DNA of 64,000 nt from Azospirillum brasilense (lineage in GTDB: Bacteria > Pseudomonadota > Alphaproteobacteria > Azospirillales > Azospirillaceae): NCBI RefSeq assembly GCF_001315015.1, contig NZ_CP012915.1, positions 1,653,501 to 1,717,500 on the forward strand, read 5' to 3'. Each line of letters starts with the position of its first letter. Positions within the stretch are counted from its first letter, which is position 1. The notes below the pieces were generated by a model, which was given only the letters and a program-made list of their open reading frames with translations, made no database searches and was not told the origin of the DNA. Position numbers and translations under genes: made by a program. This document shows, in pieces, positions 25,377-34,267 of this stretch.

Positions 25377-26282
25377 GTGGCGCTGCTGGAGAACATGCGG
25401 GTGTTCGTGCGGGTGGTTGAGCTGGGCAGCCTGTCCGCCGCCGGGCGGAGCCTGCGCCTGTCGCCCGCCGTGGTCAGCCACCGGCTGCAAAGCCTGGAGG
25501 AGCATCTGAACGCCCGCCTGCTCAACCGCACCACCCGGCAGGTGCAATTCACCGAGGCTGGCAAGGTCTTCTTCGAACACTGCCTGGAGGTGCTGGAGGC
25601 GGCGGAGCGGGCGGAGAGCAGCGTCGGCGCCATCGGCGGGGCGCCGGTGGGTAGCCTGCGGGTGACGGCGCCGCTGGGCTTCGGGCGGCGCATCCTGGCC
25701 CCGATGGTGCCGCGCTTCCACGCCGCCTACCCCCAGGTGGATTTGCGGCTGCGCCTGTCCGACCATCTGCTGGACCTGCTGCGCGAGGCGACCGATGTCG
25801 CCATCCGCATGGCGCCGCTGAAGGATTCCAGCTTCGTCGCGCGCAAGATCGCCGACCTGCCGCGGGTGCTCTGCGCCGCGCCGTCCTATCTGGAGCGGCG
25901 GGGCGTGCCGGCCCGGCCGGAGGATCTGCTGTCCCACCACTGCCTGCTGCTGCGCTTTCCCGGATCGCAGCAGTTCCAGTGGACGCTGAACACGCCGCAA
26001 GGCCCGATGACCCTGCCGGTGTCCGGCCAGTTCGACGCCGACGACGGCGACGTGCTGACCGGCTGGGCGCTGGCCGGGGAAGGCATCGTGCTGAAACCGT
26101 TGTGGGAGGTCGCCGACCATCTGCGCCGCGGGGAGCTGCGCGTCGTCCTGCCGCACTGCCCGCCGGAACCGGTGACGCTCGCCGTGCTGTACCCCCACCG
26201 CAACCTGCTGCCCGCGAAGATCCGCGTCTTCATCGACTTCTTCGCGGAGCAGGCCCGCGCCGCGCTCGCGGATTCAAAATAA
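25377..26282 (+). CDS. LysR-family transcriptional regulator beside puuD
   Basis: 301 residues from GTG 25377 (AGGAAAG before). The winged helix at residues 1-60 reads FVRVVELGSLSAAGRSLRLSPAVVSHRLQSLE, followed by LLNRTTRQVQFTEAGKVFF. The effector domain has the GSLRVTAPLGFGRRILAPMV start and the DVAIRM motif of the CrgA-like subgroup. It is divergent from puuD and next to the urate genes, so it probably responds to a purine intermediate; this is inference from position. Confidence 0.88.
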   Translation: MALLENMRVFVRVVELGSLSAAGRSLRLSPAVVSHRLQSLEEHLNARLLNRTTRQVQFTEAGKVFFEHCLEVLEAAERAESSVGAIGGAPVGSLRVTAPLGFGRRILAPMVPRFHAAYPQVDLRLRLSDHLLDLLREATDVAIRMAPLKDSSFVARKIADLPRVLCAAPSYLERRGVPARPEDLLSHHCLLLRFPGSQQFQWTLNTPQGPMTLPVSGQFDADDGDVLTGWALAGEGIVLKPLWEVADHLRRGELRVVLPHCPPEPVTLAVLYPHRNLLPAKIRVFIDFFAEQARAALADSK

Positions 26283-26303
26283 GTCGCCCCGTTGGGGACA
26301 AGA

Positions 26304-26438
26304 ATTGACACGGATTTCACGGATTTTAACCAGATTTCACGGAACCATTCGACGTGATGTCCATTGCGGCATGACCTGATTTTGGCATGGAAACAATCCG
26401 TGAAATCCGTGCGTTGATCCGTGAAATCCGTGTCGAAT
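26304..26438. repeat. Inverted-repeat element built on ATCCGTGAAATCCGTG
   Basis: The outer arms AATTGACACGGATTTCACGG and CCGTGAAATCCGTGTCGAAT are near-perfect complements about 135 bp apart. Shorter inner copies (GATTTCACGG, AATCCGTGAAATCCGTG) lie beside them. GC content is well below the neighbourhood. It could fold into one long hairpin between the LysR and LacI genes. No protein is encoded. Repeats with this core are seen scattered in many unrelated bacteria, so recent acquisition is possible. Confidence 0.7.
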
Positions 26439-26572
26439 CTTGCTCGCATCTTCTGCTCCCTGCGTTCAGGCGATTGCCCCGGTGACGCTCCCGCTCTTTC
26501 CCCCGCTTTTCCAACGGCGTGCTATGATGCCGCCACGCCGCGCGGCGGGGTTCGCCGCAGGGAAGGACGAGA

Positions 26573-27697
26573 ATGACCGCACAGCCGCCCGCCAAGCCGT
26601 TTCCGCCGAAACCCGCCAAACCCATCCGCAAGAAGACCCGCCGCGCCACCGAGCGGCTGACCATGACGGACGTGGCCAACGCCGCCGGCGTGTCGCCCAG
26701 CACCGTCTCGCTCTATCTGCGCAAGCCGGAGGCGGTGTCGGAGGAGCTGGCGACCCGCGTGCGGACGGTGATCGACCAGCTCGGCTACGTGCCCAATCTT
26801 GTGGCGGGCAGCCTCGCGGCGGCGAAGAGCCGGACGGTCGGGGTGATCCTGCCCTCCATCACCAACTCCTTCTTCGCGGAAACCTACAACACGCTGCAAA
26901 GCGCCTTCCAGACCGCCCATTACCAGACCCTGCTCGGCGTCAGCGAGTTCGATCCGGAGCGGGAGGAGGAGCTGATCCGCGCCTTCCTCGCCTGGTCGCC
27001 CGCCGCGGTGGTGGTCACCGGCCTGCACCACACCGAGCGGACGCGCGCCATGCTGCGCTCCTCCGGCGTGCCGGTGGTGGAGATGTGGGACATCCCCTCC
27101 GCCCAGACCCCGGCGGTGGACATGACGGTCGGCTTCTCCCATTTCGAGGTCGGGCGGCGGCAGGCCAGCCACCTCTACGACCAGGGCAGCCGCAAGGTCG
27201 CCTACATCGGCGCCGCCGTGCATCAGGACATGCGCGTGCGCAGCCGCACCGACGGCTATGAGGACGAGGTGCGGCGCCGCGGCCTGCACGAGCCGATCGC
27301 CTTCACCGCCCCCGACACCGCCTCCACCCCCGTCGGCATCTGGCTGATCGACGAGGTGTTCGCGCTCCACCCGGACATCGACGGGGTGGTCTGCTCCAAC
27401 GACGCCATGGCGCTGGGCGTGCTGTTCGAGGCGAACCGGCGCGGGCTGAGCGTGCCCGACGATCTGGCGGTGATCGGCTTCGGCGACCTGACTTTCAGCG
27501 CCGCCTGCCTGCCGCCGCTGTCCACCGTGCGCCCGCCGCAGCGCGAGATCGGGGAGCTGGCCGCCGGCCAGATCCTGGCCCGGCTGAACGGCACCACGGT
27601 GGCCCAGCCGCATCATGGGCTGGATTGCGAGCTGGTCGTCCGCGACAGCACCCGTCCCGACGCCGATGCGGGCGTGGAGCGGCAGAAGGCGGGGTGA
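26573..27697 (+). CDS. LacI-family transcriptional regulator
   Basis: 374 residues. A 25-residue basic, Pro/Lys-rich leader precedes the HTH: LTMTDVANAAGVSPSTVSLYLRKPEAVSEEL. The periplasmic-binding-like domain begins SRTVGVILPSITNSFFAETY and includes DGVVCSNDAMALGVLFEANRRG. The order resembles the GntR (gluconate) subgroup. GGGAAGGACGAGA precedes ATG 26573. No sugar catabolic genes adjoin it in the window, so the regulon is not evident. Confidence 0.88.
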   Translation: MTAQPPAKPFPPKPAKPIRKKTRRATERLTMTDVANAAGVSPSTVSLYLRKPEAVSEELATRVRTVIDQLGYVPNLVAGSLAAAKSRTVGVILPSITNSFFAETYNTLQSAFQTAHYQTLLGVSEFDPEREEELIRAFLAWSPAAVVVTGLHHTERTRAMLRSSGVPVVEMWDIPSAQTPAVDMTVGFSHFEVGRRQASHLYDQGSRKVAYIGAAVHQDMRVRSRTDGYEDEVRRRGLHEPIAFTAPDTASTPVGIWLIDEVFALHPDIDGVVCSNDAMALGVLFEANRRGLSVPDDLAVIGFGDLTFSAACLPPLSTVRPPQREIGELAAGQILARLNGTTVAQPHHGLDCELVVRDSTRPDADAGVERQKAG

Positions 27698-27793
27698 ATC
27701 CTGGTCTGATGGACAGGGCCGACGATTGTCCCTTGTCCATGGTTCGTTCCCCTGCTTCCTTCCGCCCCATCGTGATTAACACACCGGGTTAGT

Positions 27794-29641
27794 GTGATGG
27801 ACGGAGCTGCGGTGATCCGCGCCACCCTGCCGACGCTGCCGGACACGCCCGGCGTCTATCGGATGATCGGGGCGGACGGGCGCATCCTGTATGTCGGCAA
27901 GGCGAAGAACTTGAAACGCCGGGTGGCCAGCTACACCCGGACGGACGGGCTGCCCAACCGCACCCGCCGCATGGTGGCGCTGACCCGTTCCATGGAGTTC
28001 GTCACCACCCACACCGAGGCGGAGGCCCTCCTGCTGGAGGCCAACCTGATCCGCCGCCTGCTGCCGCCCTTCAACGTGCTGGTGAAGGACGATCGGTCCT
28101 TCTCCTACATCGCTCTGGGCGAGGGACACGAATTTCCGCGCCTGATGCACCACCGCGGCAGCGCCGATCGGCATGGCAGAAAGCGCGACCTGTTCGGCCC
28201 CTACGCCTCCCCCGCCCTGGTCGGCATGACCATCGGGGCGTTGCAGCGCGCCTTCCTGCTGCGCAACTGCGACGACGCCACCTTCACCGCGCGCACGCGG
28301 CCCTGCCTCCAGCACCAGATCAAGCGCTGCTCCGCCCCCTGCGTCGGCCGCGTCACGGCGGAGGAGTACGCCGCGCAGATGCAGGGCGTGCGCGACGTGC
28401 TGACCGGGCGCAGCGCCGCCATCCAGGCGGAGTTCGCCCGCCACATGATGGACTGCTCCGACCGGCTGGCCTATGAGGACGCCGCCCGCTGGCGCGACCG
28501 CATCCGCGCCCTGACCGCCCTGCAGAGCCGCCAGGACATCAATCTGGAGGGCGTGCTGGAGGACGCCGACGTGCTGGCCGTCCACGCCGAGGGCGGGACC
28601 GCCTGCGTCCAGGCCTTCTTCTTCCGCGGCGGGCGCAACCAAGGCACCCGCGCCTTCTTCCCCCGGCACGACGGGGAGGAGGAGCCCGCCGCGATCCTCG
28701 CCGCCTTCGCCGCGCAGCTCTACGAAGGGACGCCGCCGCCCCGCCACCTGCTGCTCAGCCACGCCATCCCGGAGCGCGCCCTGCTCGCCGAGGCGCTGAC
28801 GCTGGCCGCCGGGCGGCGGGTGGAGGTCGAGGTGCCCCAACGCGGCCCCAAGCGCCGCGTCGTCGAACACGCCCTGACCAACGCGCGCGAGGCCCACGGG
28901 CGCCGCATGGCCGAACGTTCTGCCCAGGGCAAGCTGCTGGCCGGGGTGGCCCGCGTCTTCGGCCTTCCGAAGACTCCGGCCCGTATCGAAATCTACGACA
29001 ACTCGCACATTCAGGGGGCCTTCCCGGTCGGCGCCATGGTGGTCGCCGGGCCGGAGGGCATCCAGCGCAACGCCGGGCGCCGCTTCCACATCAAGGACCC
29101 CGCCGCGGCTGGCGACGACTACGCCATGCTGCGCGAGGTGCTGACCCGCCGCTTCGGGCGGGCGCTGCGCGAGGATCCGCAGCGCAGCGGTGGCCAATGG
29201 CCCGATCTGGTGCTGATCGACGGCGGTCTCGGCCAATTGAACACCGCCCGCGCGGTGCTGAACGGGCTGGGCATCGCGGGCGTGCCGCTGGCCGCCATCG
29301 CCAAGGGACCGGACCGCGACGCCGGGCGCGAGCGCTTCTTCCTGCCGGACCGTGAGCCCTTCCAGCTGGAGCCCAACGACCCGGTCCTCTACTTCCTGCA
29401 GCGGCTGCGCGACGAGGCCCACCGGACGGCCATCGACGCCCACCGCACCCGCCGCCTGAAGGCGATGGACCACACCCGCATCGATGGCATCCCCGGTGTC
29501 GGCCCGTCGCGCAAGAAGGCCCTGCTGCACCATTTCGGCAGTTCCACCGCGGTGGCCTCGGCCGGGCTGAAGGATTTGGAGGCCACCCCCGGCATCAGCG
29601 CGGCGCTGGCCCGGCGGGTGTTCGAGCATTTCCATGGGTAG
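27794..29641 (+). CDS. uvrC: Excinuclease ABC subunit C
   Basis: 615 residues (E. coli UvrC 610). Makes the dual incisions in nucleotide excision repair with UvrB. The GIY-YIG nuclease lies at about 20-100 (GVYRM, ILYVGKAKNLKRRV). A cysteine cluster CLQHQIKRCSAPCVG is at about 172. The UVR segment that meets UvrB is at about 200-235. The RNase H-like nuclease has IEIYDNSHIQG and LVLIDGGLGQL; tandem HhH motifs end the protein (IDGIPGVGPSRKKALL, LEATPGISAALA). The start is GTG 27794 or ATG 27797. Carrying this gene beside repA suggests either a chromid or a second copy. Confidence 0.94.
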   Translation: MMDGAAVIRATLPTLPDTPGVYRMIGADGRILYVGKAKNLKRRVASYTRTDGLPNRTRRMVALTRSMEFVTTHTEAEALLLEANLIRRLLPPFNVLVKDDRSFSYIALGEGHEFPRLMHHRGSADRHGRKRDLFGPYASPALVGMTIGALQRAFLLRNCDDATFTARTRPCLQHQIKRCSAPCVGRVTAEEYAAQMQGVRDVLTGRSAAIQAEFARHMMDCSDRLAYEDAARWRDRIRALTALQSRQDINLEGVLEDADVLAVHAEGGTACVQAFFFRGGRNQGTRAFFPRHDGEEEPAAILAAFAAQLYEGTPPPRHLLLSHAIPERALLAEALTLAAGRRVEVEVPQRGPKRRVVEHALTNAREAHGRRMAERSAQGKLLAGVARVFGLPKTPARIEIYDNSHIQGAFPVGAMVVAGPEGIQRNAGRRFHIKDPAAAGDDYAMLREVLTRRFGRALREDPQRSGGQWPDLVLIDGGLGQLNTARAVLNGLGIAGVPLAAIAKGPDRDAGRERFFLPDREPFQLEPNDPVLYFLQRLRDEAHRTAIDAHRTRRLKAMDHTRIDGIPGVGPSRKKALLHHFGSSTAVASAGLKDLEATPGISAALARRVFEHFHG

Positions 29642-29791
29642 GGGATGAGTGGCCGAGGTGGGGGCAACCGCCGCCCGAATTATTCCAAGGACACCGATGC
29701 AGCCGCCGCTCATCAGTCCTGCGTTTGCGCGGATTTTGGTTAGTGCTTCCTTAACCCGACGGGATCATGGTCCGCCCACCACAAACAGAGC

Positions 29792-30022
29792 ATGCACGCA
29801 GGGCGCCTGACCATGGGCCAGAAGACCATCAAGTTCTCCGATAAGAACGGCTACCGCGACGTCGAACTCGACAGCCTGCCGCGCAACGTGCGCGCCGCCG
29901 TCACCGACATGGCCGCGAAGAACCCCGTCGCCAGCATCATCGTCGACCAGACGGGCATGCTGTACCGGATTCACCTGACCGAGCCGGCGAACGTCTATCT
30001 GGACGTGCTCTCGGTCGCCTGA
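29792..30022 (+). CDS. Small conserved-looking hypothetical protein
   Basis: 76 residues from ATG 29792, or 69 from ATG 29813 (MGQKTIKFSDKNGYRD) which has AGGG 9 nt before; the shorter form is slightly preferred. Regular alternation of hydrophobic residues (ASIIVDQTGMLYRIHLTEPANVYLDVLSV) suggests a compact beta-sheet domain. It ends before a strong terminator, so it is a monocistronic gene. I recognise no family. Confidence 0.6.
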   Translation: MHAGRLTMGQKTIKFSDKNGYRDVELDSLPRNVRAAVTDMAAKNPVASIIVDQTGMLYRIHLTEPANVYLDVLSVA

Positions 30023-30050
30023 ACCGCGGCACTCCACAAGGTCCAGGAAC

Positions 30051-30082
30051 AACGGCGGCGCACCCGGTGCGCCGCCGTTTCC
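30051..30082 (+). terminator. Intrinsic terminator after the small gene
   Basis: AACGGCGGCGCAC and GTGCGCCGCCGTT form a 13-bp stem with a 3-nt loop, followed by TTTCC. It ends the 29792-30022 transcript. Confidence 0.75.
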
Positions 30083-30110
30083 ATTTCAGCGTGCCGCCAC
30101 GAGCGTTCCG

Positions 30111-30335
30111 TCACTCCGGCAGGACGGACACCGTGCGGTCCAGGGCATCGCGCGGAACCGTCGAGCCGAAACCGGACAGGATCGCGCGGGCGTGCCCCGG
30201 TGCCAGACCGGTCATCCGGGCCAGATCGCCGGCGTCCAGCCCCTGCTGTTCGGCGGCGTGGCGGATGCGGGTGATGGCGTCGCGTTTTTCCGAGCGGTCC
30301 ATGGCGCTGCTCCGTTTGCGGACGTGATGGGTCAT
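30111..30335 (-). CDS. Small HTH-like protein, second of a tandem pair
   Basis: 74 residues, ATG 30335 with AGGAG 7 nt before. A helical segment, HAAEQQGLDAGDLARMTGLAPGHARAIL, followed by GSTVPRDALDRTVSVL, has the spacing of a Xre-like helix-turn-helix. It matches the neighbour at 30383-30658 at the positions GLD, TGL, RA-L-G and P-LDR, so they are duplicates. The basic N-terminus MTHHVRKR could touch DNA. Target unknown. Confidence 0.6.
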   Translation of the reverse strand: MTHHVRKRSSAMDRSEKRDAITRIRHAAEQQGLDAGDLARMTGLAPGHARAILSGFGSTVPRDALDRTVSVLPE

Positions 30336-30382
30336 GCGGTGCTCCTGTGCCGGCGGGCAGGGAGTGGCGGGTTTGCGGCTCC

Positions 30383-30658
30383 TCAGTGCGGGCGGCCTTC
30401 CAGGCGGCGCAGCGCGCGGTCGAGCGTGCTTACGGGCATCATGAACACGGTGCCGCCCAGAACCGCCCGGACATCCTCGATGTCCAGGCCGGTGGCGGCG
30501 GCCACGCCACGCTCGTCCAGGCCGCGGTCTTCGGCGATCACGGCGATCCAGCCCGCCAGCGTGCGGGCCTGCGCCATCCGGGCCGGGTCCGTCAACGGAT
30601 GACGATGCGCCGATAAGTTGCGGCCTCGGGGGTCCGCAAGGTCGGTTGGGGTTAGCAT
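30383..30658 (-). CDS. Small HTH-like protein, first of a tandem pair
   Basis: 91 residues from ATG 30658, fixed by a strong GGGAGGAG 5 nt upstream; the in-frame ATG at 30685 has none. WIAVIAEDRGLDERGVAAATGLDIEDVRAVL then TVFMMPVSTLDRALRRLEGR matches the Xre-like layout and the paralogue at 30111. The gap to that gene is 47 nt, so they are probably one transcript. No toxin gene is adjacent. Function unknown. Confidence 0.6.
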   Translation of the reverse strand: MLTPTDLADPRGRNLSAHRHPLTDPARMAQARTLAGWIAVIAEDRGLDERGVAAATGLDIEDVRAVLGGTVFMMPVSTLDRALRRLEGRPH

Positions 30659-30823
30659 GGGCTCCTCCCAAAGAGCATTGGCCAATCATATGGCCTTCTT
30701 TTTCGGGCTATGGTGCGCTTCCTCCGTCCTGCGCACAATCCATCCATCGGCGTAATGCCCTTCGCCCGATGCCCCCTGGCAAAAGGTTCTGCGACGAAAA
30801 GTCCCGACTCCGTGCCGCCACGC

Positions 30824-31375
30824 TCAGGCTCCCACCCAGCGCCGCGTCGGCCCGGTGTCCACATGGACAAAGTTCCGCTTCGCGTAGCAACCCGCCCCGC
30901 CCTCGCCGAAGGACAGGGCGCAGCGGTAGAGATCCACCGCGCGCCGCCCCTGCAGGCGCAGGTCGACCGCCCGCCCCTGCAGATGCAGGCTGCCCGTCGC
31001 CGCCCCCTTGACGCGGCGGTTGGTCTCTTTGGACCGGAAGGCCGACAGCACCTCGAACGGATGCTGGCTGTCCAGCTTCTCCTGCATCTCCGACAGACGA
31101 TTCAGCAGGGCGAGATCGATGCGGTGGCAATCGTCGCTGCGATGGTCGCGCAGCACCCAGTCGATGCGGGCCATCGCCTCCGCCACCGGGCGTCCCTCCG
31201 CCCAGTAGACGCCGTCGAAGCTCTCTCCCGTCAGGCAGTTGTAGATCCGCAGCGTGCGCTCCGGCGCTGGCTCCCACGCCGCCGCGCTGCGGCTGTTGCA
31301 GACGCCGACCGCCACGGCGGCCCCCAGCCCGAAGATGCCGCGGCGCGTCAGCGCGGACGCGGCGGGCTGGTCCAT
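30824..31375 (-). CDS. DUF882 / YcbK-like peptidase-fold protein with Tat signal
   Basis: About 183 residues from ATG 31375; an upstream ATG at 31471 adds 32 residues that do not look like an export signal. ALTRRGIFGLGAAVAVG is a twin-arginine signal. The rest matches DUF882 (M15-like, YcbK family): IDLALLNRLSEMQ, VLSAFRSKETN, SLHLQGRAVDLRL (metal ligands His and Asp) and FVHVDTGPTRRW (final His). These are periplasmic, probably acting on peptidoglycan cross-links. No clear ribosome-binding site is seen for either start. Confidence 0.8.
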   Translation of the reverse strand: MDQPAASALTRRGIFGLGAAVAVGVCNSRSAAAWEPAPERTLRIYNCLTGESFDGVYWAEGRPVAEAMARIDWVLRDHRSDDCHRIDLALLNRLSEMQEKLDSQHPFEVLSAFRSKETNRRVKGAATGSLHLQGRAVDLRLQGRRAVDLYRCALSFGEGGAGCYAKRNFVHVDTGPTRRWVGA

Positions 31376-31940
31376 CGGGGATTTATGGGGAGACGTTTGA
31401 AGGTGGGGAGCGGGATAGCGGCGGGACGGAACGTTCAGAGACGACAGAAAAGACGACGACAAAAACGACATGGAACCACCGGTGTGTTGCGTTACCGAAG
31501 CCGAGAACAGGGAAAACCGGGAAATGTCGGCACGCCTTGGCGACGGCAGGGGATGCGCGTCGGTGAGCCGGGCGTGCCGCGGGGACGGGAGAAACCTTCA
31601 GCCAATGTTCGGGCTCTCCCGTGTCGAGTCCCCTGTCCGGCGGCGGGTAACCCGGACAACAGCCCAACCGTTCCGCCGCGGCGGGTAGCATACGGTAGTT
31701 TACCCCCCGTTCGGCGGGGGTGGCTCCCGTCGCCTTCGGGCGTGCGGCATCATCCTTTGGATAGGCGATCTATCCCAACGAACAGAGACATGAACGGACT
31801 TCGGGAATAAGGCCCGACCTAAAAGCACAGGGCTGATGGACATCAGTTTTTCCCGATGAAAGAATGCCGGCAACACATCGACCCACCCCTTTTGAGAAGG
31901 ATCGACCGTCGACTTTCTCAACGTCCGGGAGATGTCAGAA
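31376..31940. other. 565-nt intergenic region with an operator-like palindrome
   Basis: No convincing gene is seen on either strand. GGATAG-N5-CTATCC at 31759-31775 is a perfect inverted repeat in a locally AT-richer stretch and may be an operator for the downstream TPR gene. CTGAT-GGAC-ATCAG followed by five T at about 31832-31850 resembles a short terminator but has no gene before it, so it might end a small RNA or a leader transcript. Confidence 0.4.
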
Positions 31941-33761
31941 ATGACCGAGGAAACTCCGCCCGCGCAGGGGTGGGCATTGGATGATCATGCCGTCAGGACT
32001 CAGCTTGAGCGGATTTTGGCGAGCGACCATTTCGACGCGTCGGACCGCAACCGCCGCTTCCTGCGCTATGTGGTCGAGGAGTGTCTGGACGGGCGGGCGC
32101 AGCAGATCAAGGCCTACTGCATCGCCGTCAGCGTCTTCAACCGGGAGCCGAGCTTTGACCCGCAGTCAGACCCCATCGTGCGGCTGGAGGCCGGGCGTCT
32201 GCGCCGCAGCCTGGAGCATTACTATCTGACCGCGGGCCGCAGCGACCCGATCCGCATCGTCGTGCCGAAGGGCGGCTATGCACCCCGCTTCGAACGGGTG
32301 AACGATGATCCGTCCCCCGGCCTGCCCGCCCCTCAAGCCGTTCCGACAGCGGAAACAATGCGAAGGCCCGTTTCCCTGCGCGTCGCCGGGTGGGCCGCCG
32401 TGGTGCTGATCGCCGTCGGCTTGGCCGGCTTGCTGGTCGGGCGAAACCTCGCCACCCCCATCGACGTGGAAGAGGCACTGGCGCTCGGCCCGCATCCCAT
32501 CGCGGCCACTATGGAGCCGGGGGGGAGCGAGCCGGCGTTGCCCCTGTCGGCGACGCCCCTGTCAGCGAAACCGCACACGGCGCTCGATGCATCGGTGACC
32601 ATCGTCGTCGGCCCCTTCCGCACCACCGGCCAGTCGGCGGAGGACGGCGCCCTTGCCGCCATGCTGACCGACGAGATTGCCAGCGGCCTCGCCAACCGGA
32701 CCGATCTTCCGGTGCGGATCGATCCGCCGCCGACCGCCGCCCTGCCCCACCAAGGGATCCGTCTGTCCGGCAGCCTTCAGGGGCATGACACGGCGGTGCG
32801 CTTGGTCGTGCACTTGACCGACCTCGCCACCGGAGCGGTGCTCTGGTCCAACAGCCTGGACCGGCCGGCCGGGCCGGAGGGAGCGCCGACCCCGCAGAAC
32901 CTGGCGGCCAGCATCGTCGAACCGCTCACCGCTGCGCAAGGTCCCCTGTTGTCGGTTGCCACCGCGCGTCTGCGCACCAAACCGACCACCAGCCTGTCGC
33001 CGCGCGAATGCGCCTTTCTCGCCACCGGTCGGCATGAAATTCCGCCAATCGAGCGGACCGCCTTGAGCGGTTGCCTGAACTCGGCCGCCAGCGCATTGAC
33101 GAGCAGCGCCGGCGAGTCCGCTCGGCTGTGGTCTGCGCTGTCCCTTCTGCAATCCAACGCCTATCGGGCGGAGCGGAACGACGCCGCACTGGACGATGCC
33201 CTGGCCGCCGCCCTGCGCGCCACCGAACTGGAGCCGGCATCGCTGCGCCCGTTGACGGCACTCTACACCGCCTATTGCCTGCGCGGGCAATACGCCCCCT
33301 GCTTCGCCACCGGGCAACGCGCCTTGCAGGCATCACCTGGCAACGCTCATGTGCTGGGTGACCTCGGTCTCTGGCATGTCGAGGCTGGACAATCCGCGAA
33401 AGGCCTGCCTCTGCTGGAGCAGGCGATGGAGCGCGACCCGGCGCAGCGGGAACGGCTTCTGTCCGCTTACAGCCTTGCCCTCCAGCGCCATGGGCACCCG
33501 GACAGTACGAAGCTTGAGTTCGAGGTGACCGCCGCTGCACCGGCCCAGGCCGCGCTGGCCGTGGCCTTCGTTGAGATGGGCCGAATGGATGAGGCCAAGG
33601 CGGCGGCGACGCGGGCACTGGCGGCGGACCCTGATTTCGCACGGCGCGCCGCACGGGAGCAACGCATCCAACCCCTGCCTCCGACGCTGGACGCGGCCAT
33701 CCGCAGCAGCTATGCCATGGTCGGATTGGCCGCGCCCGGGGGCGAGAGCGTCACCCGGTAG
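31941..33761 (+). CDS. Membrane TPR protein with N-terminal regulator-like domain
   Basis: About 606 residues from ATG 31941, preferred over 31932 because GGGAG lies 9 nt before it. Residues about 15-115 form a helical domain (RNRRFLRYVVEECLDGRAQQIKAYCIAVSVFNREPSFDPQSDPIVRLEAGRLRRSL, in pieces) common in CadC/cyclase-like signalling proteins of alphaproteobacteria. One membrane helix follows at about 145-167 (VAGWAAVVLIAVGLAGLLVG), then a TolB-like segment (IRLSGSLQGHDTAVRLVVHLTD) and C-terminal TPR helices. It is likely a sensor or transcriptional regulator with a periplasmic repeat domain. The ligand is unknown. Confidence 0.7.
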   Translation: MTEETPPAQGWALDDHAVRTQLERILASDHFDASDRNRRFLRYVVEECLDGRAQQIKAYCIAVSVFNREPSFDPQSDPIVRLEAGRLRRSLEHYYLTAGRSDPIRIVVPKGGYAPRFERVNDDPSPGLPAPQAVPTAETMRRPVSLRVAGWAAVVLIAVGLAGLLVGRNLATPIDVEEALALGPHPIAATMEPGGSEPALPLSATPLSAKPHTALDASVTIVVGPFRTTGQSAEDGALAAMLTDEIASGLANRTDLPVRIDPPPTAALPHQGIRLSGSLQGHDTAVRLVVHLTDLATGAVLWSNSLDRPAGPEGAPTPQNLAASIVEPLTAAQGPLLSVATARLRTKPTTSLSPRECAFLATGRHEIPPIERTALSGCLNSAASALTSSAGESARLWSALSLLQSNAYRAERNDAALDDALAAALRATELEPASLRPLTALYTAYCLRGQYAPCFATGQRALQASPGNAHVLGDLGLWHVEAGQSAKGLPLLEQAMERDPAQRERLLSAYSLALQRHGHPDSTKLEFEVTAAAPAQAALAVAFVEMGRMDEAKAAATRALAADPDFARRAAREQRIQPLPPTLDAAIRSSYAMVGLAAPGGESVTR

Positions 33762-33780
33762 CTCTCATACCCGGTAGCTC

Positions 33781-33798
33781 TCATACGACGTCGTATGA
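33781..33798. other. 18-bp perfect palindrome, candidate parS-like site (copy 1)
   Basis: TCATACGACGTCGTATGA is fully self-complementary. A copy differing at two positions lies at 56885-56902, upstream of parA. It sits in a short gap after the TPR gene, just behind a 16-nt tandem duplication (CCGGTAGCTCTCATAC twice). The presence of the second copy beside parA suggests a partition or autoregulatory site; this is inference. Confidence 0.5.
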
Positions 33799-33824
33799 TG
33801 AAACCGGCGACGCCGTCCGACGCG

Positions 33825-34019
33825 TCAGCCGGTGCCCGGCTGGACGGACCCGTCATCCTCTTCCGCCCGCCGCCGCAGCTCGTCCGAGGTGGTTCCGGCG
33901 GGCACGGCGTCCTGCAGCGTCCCGTCGCCGGGCGTCTTGGTCTTGTCCTCCAACGGGGAGTCCTTCCCCGCCTCGCCCCCCGCCTGGGAAGGGCTGTCGG
34001 GTGTTTTCTCTTCAGCCAT
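33825..34019 (-). CDS. Small acidic hydrophilic protein
   Basis: 64 residues from ATG 34019 with GGAGG 6 nt before. It is rich in Glu, Asp, Lys, Gly and Thr with no hydrophobic core (SQAGGEAGKDSPLEDKTKTP, DELRRRAEEDDGSVQPGTG), so probably disordered. It is followed upstream by a similar gene on the same strand. Such proteins are often stress-induced, but I recognise no family. Confidence 0.55.
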   Translation of the reverse strand: MAEEKTPDSPSQAGGEAGKDSPLEDKTKTPGDGTLQDAVPAGTTSDELRRRAEEDDGSVQPGTG

Positions 34020-34081
34020 GGCGAACCTCCGCTTTGTTGTGGTTCCAACGGACAACGTCTGTGATGTCCGCGGGGTCCGCG

Positions 34082-34267
34082 TCACGGGCGGGGTGCGCTG
34101 TCCGGAGAGTCGTCCGTGCCCGGCGCCTTATCCTTTCTGGTCTCGGCGCCCGGCCCTTCAATGTTCTGGAAGCCCATCTTCTCCTCGTCGATGGCGGGGT
34201 CGGCGCGGGTGTTCTTGATGTCGAGCGGCACGTCGCGCTCGTCGCCGTAGCGTTTGTCGGTGTTCAT
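34082..34267 (-). CDS. Small hydrophilic protein of unknown function
   Basis: 61 residues from ATG 34267 with AGGAG 7 nt before. The sequence RYGDERDVPLDIKNTRADPAIDEEKMG is charged and without a membrane segment. It lies 62 nt upstream of the gene at 33825, same strand; the pair resembles disordered stress proteins. No family recognised. Confidence 0.55.
   Translation of the reverse strand: MNTDKRYGDERDVPLDIKNTRADPAIDEEKMGFQNIEGPGAETRKDKAPGTDDSPDSAPRP

Noticed and set aside
31832..31850. CTGAT/ATCAG hairpin with five T as a terminator
   Set aside because: The stem is only 5 bp and no gene precedes it on that strand; kept only as a note in the intergenic entry.
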